From positions 1-64,000 of the forward strand of contig NZ_JFYV01000015.1 of assembly GCF_000632225.1 (NCBI RefSeq): a DNA stretch of 64,000 nt, given 5' to 3'. A program made the position numbers and the translations under genes. Of this stretch, positions 60,730 to 64,000 are shown piece after piece. Under the pieces are notes generated by a model. It made no database searches. It was not told where the DNA came from and was given only the letters and a program-made list of their open reading frames with translations. Origin of the DNA: Sphingomonas sp. RIT328. GTDB taxonomy: Bacteria; Pseudomonadota; Alphaproteobacteria; Sphingomonadales; Sphingomonadaceae. Positions within the stretch are counted from its first letter, which is position 1. Each line of letters starts with the position of its first letter.

Positions 60730-63645
60730 TCAGCGGCCGCCGAACCGGACCTTGGCGCCCGCGTAGAAATAGCGGCCGACCGGCGAGATCGGCACGTTGG
60801 TCTCGAAGCCGATATCGGGCTTCTGGTCGGTGACATTGTTGACGCCGCCGTAGAAGGCGAAATTGCGTCCGACCTCGACCTGCCCCTGGATATCGTGCTG
60901 CCACAGCGCCGCATGGCGGAAGTAGCGCGGATCGACATAGGTCGGATTGCCGTCGGTCTCGAAGCGGGTGAAGCGGCGGACGGCGTCCTGCCAGCGCAGA
61001 TTGTAGCTCAGGGTGAACGCGCCGTTGATCCAGGTCGGCGACAGCGTCGCATTCCACTGCGGGCGGAAGGGCTGGTCGACATTGTCCTCCGCCTGCGCGC
61101 CCGGCGTGGCGATCTGTTCGAGCTTATGAAGATAGCCGCCGACCAGGCGCAGGTCGAAGGTGCCGGCGCTCGCCGTGGTGACGCGATAGGCGATGTTGAG
61201 CTCGGCGCCCGAGGTGCGGAACGCCGAGACGTTCTGCGGGCTGATCGTATAGCCGTTGATGAAGCCCGTGCCGGTCTGCCGGCTGATCTGGCCGCAGAAG
61301 GCGTTGTCGAGCGACGGCTGGTCGACGCAGAGCGCGGCGATGCTGTTGGCGGCGCCGCCGTCCGGGTTGTTGATCGCATCGCGCAGACGGATGTCGTACC
61401 AGTCGACGCCGATCGACAGATTGGGGATGAAATCGGGGCGCAGCACGATGCCCGCGGTCCATGTCCGCGCGATCTCCGCCTTCAGATTGGCGTTGCCCGA
61501 GACCGTGCCGGGGATGAAGATCGTCGCATTGGGATTGTTCTGCGCGGTGAAGGTCGCCGGATTGCCGCCGAGGCTGTTGATCAGCGCGACGCAATTGGCG
61601 GCACGGCTGCTGCTGCCGGCATTGCGGTTGCCGATATAGCAGGGATCGGAGAAGAAGGCGCTCGACCCGGTTGCCGGGCGGAACAGCTCGCCGATATTGG
61701 GCGCGCGGACCGATTGGCCGTAGGAGCCGCGGAAGCTGATCGCGCGGATCGGCGCCCAGATGCCGTTGAACTGATAGGCGCGCGTCGAGCCGACCGTCGA
61801 ATAGTCCGAATAGCGCCCTGCCGCCCCGACCGACAGCAGGTGAAAGAACGGCTTGTCCTTGATCAGCGGCGCGTTGAGCTCGCCGAACGCCTCCCACACG
61901 TCGAATTTGCCCGACGACGGCGTCGGGATGATATATTCGTCGTATTGATAATAGAGATTGTCGACCAGCGATTGCGACGGCGTGAAGCGGCTCGTCTCGC
62001 GCCGGTATTCGCCCCCGACGGCGAAGGCGACCGGCCCGCCGGGCAGTTCGAACAACTGGCCGAAGTCGCCGGTGACCGAGGCGTTGGCGACCTGCTGGGT
62101 GATCCGCGCGTCGCTGACCGGATTGTCGATATAATAGGCGTAGGACGCCGGATCGACGGTGTTGCCGCCGAAGGTGTTGACCGGCACGCAGCCCGCCGCC
62201 TGCGCCGCGGCCGAGCGGCAGACGATCGTGTTGTTCGGCCCGCGCACCGCGTCGAGCGCTTCAAGGAAGCGGCTGTTGAGCCGGTCGTTGAGCTTGGTCG
62301 CGCGGACGTCGGTCTGACCATAAGTGTACGACACGTCGTAGCTGCTATGATCGTTGATCCGGCCGGTGACCGCGACGACACCGCGATAGGTCCGGCGCCG
62401 GTCGGTTTCGCCGCGGCGCGGGATGTCGAAATTGTTGCGGTTGACGTCGACCGAGGTCAGCCCCGCCGCCTGTGCCGCGGCAAGGATGCTCGCTGGGATA
62501 GAGGGGTTGTCGAGCGCGATCGTCGCCGGATAATTGCCGCCATAGCCGCTGAAGCTGGTGATCGTCGACTGGACGAACTTGCCCTCCAGGCTGATCTTGA
62601 ACGCGTCGGAGGCATCGTAATGCGCCAGCGCGTTCACCGCATGGCGGCGGGTGCGGGGATAGATGTCGCCGATATAGCCGGCGACCGGAGTGTCGTCGCC
62701 GCCGATGCTATAACCGTCGTTCTGCAAATACCGGCCCGGCGTGTAGACCGCGCCGTCGCCCCGGAACGTTTGGTCGCCGATGTAGACGATACCCTGGTTC
62801 GAGCTGTACGGATAGCGAAGGTCGCCGAGCGGCGCCTTCTGGTAGCTGCCCGCGACCCCCGGTGTATAATTGTCGACATTGACGAAATAGCGGCGCTGAC
62901 CGGCGGCGAGATAGCTGCGGCTGTCGTTGGCGAGCGGCTGGTCGGCGTTATATTCGTAGGCGAGGGTGACGTTGGCGCGACCGTCGGCGAAGTTGCGCCC
63001 GGCGACGATCGAGGCGAAGCGGTTGGCGGCGTCGCCGCGCTGCGAGATGCCGAATTGCGAACGCGCGGCGATGCCGTCGAAATCGCGCTTCATCACGAAA
63101 TTGACGACGCCCGACACGCCATCGGCGCCGTAGACGGCGGAGGCGGCGCCGGTGAGCACGTCGACGCGGTCGATCAGGTCGGTCGGGATCGCGTTGATGT
63201 CGACCGCGGCGGTGTCCGGCTGACCGGCGACATGCCGGCGGCCGTTGACCAGCACCAGCGTCCGGTTGGGGCCGAGCCCGCGCAGGTCGAGCAGGTTGAG
63301 GCCGACCTGCCCGAAGCTGCCGTCCGCCTGATTGCTGCCGGCGGTACGCGTGTTGTCGAGCGAGTTGGTGAGCGCCGGAACCCGCTGGAGGAAGGTGGTG
63401 ACGTTGGTATTGCCCGATTGCTGCAGATCGGCGGCGCCGAACGAGACGATCGGATTGGGCGCGGCATAATCGGGCCGCTGGATGCGTGACCCGGTGACGA
63501 CGATATCCGCCGCCGGGGCGTCTGCCTCCGCCGGAGTCGCCTGTGCGGGTTCGGCAGCGGGAGCGGCCTGCTGCGCCTGGGCGAGCGGGGCGACGAGCAT
63601 GGCCGCGCCGGACAGCAGCCAGCGGCTGCGATGGAAACGCGACAT
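60730..63645 (-). CDS. TonB-dependent receptor (outer-membrane), 971 aa
   Basis: Signal peptide WLLSGAAMLVAPLAQAQQ, plug with DIVVTGSRIQRPDYAAPNPI, LNLLDLRGLGPNRTLVLVNG and VDVLTGAASAVYGADGVSGV, then a long barrel ending PVGRYFYAGAKVRFGGR. The VLVNGRR and YGADGVSGVV forms are typical of receptors of the Xanthomonas/sphingomonad lineage for oligosaccharides or oligopeptides. Its upstream region faces a sugar-binding lipoprotein gene. Confidence 0.92.
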   Translation of the reverse strand: MSRFHRSRWLLSGAAMLVAPLAQAQQAAPAAEPAQATPAEADAPAADIVVTGSRIQRPDYAAPNPIVSFGAADLQQSGNTNVTTFLQRVPALTNSLDNTRTAGSNQADGSFGQVGLNLLDLRGLGPNRTLVLVNGRRHVAGQPDTAAVDINAIPTDLIDRVDVLTGAASAVYGADGVSGVVNFVMKRDFDGIAARSQFGISQRGDAANRFASIVAGRNFADGRANVTLAYEYNADQPLANDSRSYLAAGQRRYFVNVDNYTPGVAGSYQKAPLGDLRYPYSSNQGIVYIGDQTFRGDGAVYTPGRYLQNDGYSIGGDDTPVAGYIGDIYPRTRRHAVNALAHYDASDAFKISLEGKFVQSTITSFSGYGGNYPATIALDNPSIPASILAAAQAAGLTSVDVNRNNFDIPRRGETDRRRTYRGVVAVTGRINDHSSYDVSYTYGQTDVRATKLNDRLNSRFLEALDAVRGPNNTIVCRSAAAQAAGCVPVNTFGGNTVDPASYAYYIDNPVSDARITQQVANASVTGDFGQLFELPGGPVAFAVGGEYRRETSRFTPSQSLVDNLYYQYDEYIIPTPSSGKFDVWEAFGELNAPLIKDKPFFHLLSVGAAGRYSDYSTVGSTRAYQFNGIWAPIRAISFRGSYGQSVRAPNIGELFRPATGSSAFFSDPCYIGNRNAGSSSRAANCVALINSLGGNPATFTAQNNPNATIFIPGTVSGNANLKAEIARTWTAGIVLRPDFIPNLSIGVDWYDIRLRDAINNPDGGAANSIAALCVDQPSLDNAFCGQISRQTGTGFINGYTISPQNVSAFRTSGAELNIAYRVTTASAGTFDLRLVGGYLHKLEQIATPGAQAEDNVDQPFRPQWNATLSPTWINGAFTLSYNLRWQDAVRRFTRFETDGNPTYVDPRYFRHAALWQHDIQGQVEVGRNFAFYGGVNNVTDQKPDIGFETNVPISPVGRYFYAGAKVRFGGR

Positions 63646-63827
63646 ACTCTTCTCCCTGTGTGCCGGCTCGGGCCCCCGCCGGCGTCTCGTCACCTATGTT
63701 GTACGGCCATGTTACAGGCCGACACAATCGGACATGCCGCCGCTAGTAGAAAAAACAGTCATGATCCTAGCGCTTTACCCGCTTGTACGGGTGGTGCGGC
63801 GGCGACGGATGCGCCATCGTCGCGGGG

Positions 63828-64000
63828 ATGGGAGCGGGGATCAGCGAGGGCGGGTGGACGCGCAGGGCGATGCTCTCGGCGGTTCCGGTGATCGGCCTCG
63901 CCGGCTGTCAGGCCCGCGCCGACCACCGGCCGCTGTCCTTATGGGCGATGAGTTACGAAGGCGATTATTCGCCGCTGCTGATCCCCGCCTTCACCGCCGC
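63828..64000 (+). CDS. extracellular solute-binding lipoprotein, N-terminal part only
   Basis: From ATG 63828 the frame gives GWTRRAMLSAVPVIGLAGC (Tat-like RR plus lipobox LAGC) and LSLWAMSYEGDYSPLLIPAF, matching the start of sugar ABC transporter substrate-binding proteins. It runs off the right edge. The 182-bp gap to the receptor start is the shared divergent promoter. Confidence 0.75.
   Translation, partial: MGAGISEGGWTRRAMLSAVPVIGLAGCQARADHRPLSLWAMSYEGDYSPLLIPAFTA

Noticed and set aside
60616..63489. 957-aa plus-strand open frame
   Set aside because: Antisense shadow of the TonB receptor; no recognisable fold.

Overview
The window looks like chromosomal DNA of a sphingomonad (Alphaproteobacteria, Sphingomonadaceae). 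Supporting signs are high GC with strong GC3 bias, two large TonB-dependent receptors, tandem flavin-dependent halogenases with JmjC/cupin-like partners, an HWE-family histidine kinase, xylan/xyloglucan glycoside hydrolases and a DTG-type rhodopsin with its retinal-forming oxygenase. Genus and species cannot be fixed from the sequence alone. No rRNA, tRNA, CRISPR array or intact insertion sequence was recognised.

Layout. 1-4.4 kb: a 5'-truncated dctA fragment, then a gene-poor stretch of small hypothetical genes that resembles a remodelled junction. 4.4-6.9 kb: an EthD-fold protein and a PRISE-like reductase, divergent from an HxlR regulator. 7.0-10.2 kb: an HWE histidine kinase/response regulator pair and a small winged-helix gene. 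10.9-17.0 kb: GH51, GH31 and GH43 enzymes for side-chain removal from arabinoxylan or xyloglucan. 17.5-23.5 kb: an AttEFGH-like ABC/lipocalin operon with an SDR and a methyltransferase; a radical-SAM spore-photoproduct-lyase relative lies divergently.

24.7-34.9 kb holds the most unusual system: nine minus-strand genes whose eight junctions all overlap. In order of transcription they encode myo-inositol-1-phosphate synthase, an HD-fold protein with an altered motif, a methyltransferase, a Gfo/Idh/MocA oxidoreductase, a metallo-beta-lactamase-fold protein with a zinc ribbon, a stand-alone YcaO, a xylose-isomerase-like TIM barrel, a GT4 glycosyltransferase and a PIG-L deacetylase. A Crp/Fnr-type regulator lies just upstream, and two near-consensus Crp/Fnr boxes sit between it and the operon. 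The Ino1 + GT4 + PIG-L part resembles the first steps of mycothiol synthesis, but there is no cysteine ligase. Together with YcaO, methyltransferase and dehydrogenase this suggests an undescribed inositol-glycoside metabolite, possibly sulfur-containing.

35.1-41.4 kb: a FecR-domain protein with a very long alanine-rich tail, divergent from a two-partner-secretion pore coupled to a CHASE2-EAL phosphodiesterase. 41.5-53.4 kb: a TonB receptor divergent from four overlapping halogenase-family genes (one lacking catalytic residues) and two cupin-like proteins. 53.7-56.8 kb: an OmpR/histidine kinase pair and an exported intradiol-dioxygenase-like protein. 57.0-58.5 kb: rhodopsin plus Blh. 58.7-60.0 kb: a GntA-like N-hydroxylase coupled to a DUF1989 protein. 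60.0-64.0 kb: a GT2 glycosyltransferase, a TonB receptor and the start of a sugar-binding lipoprotein.
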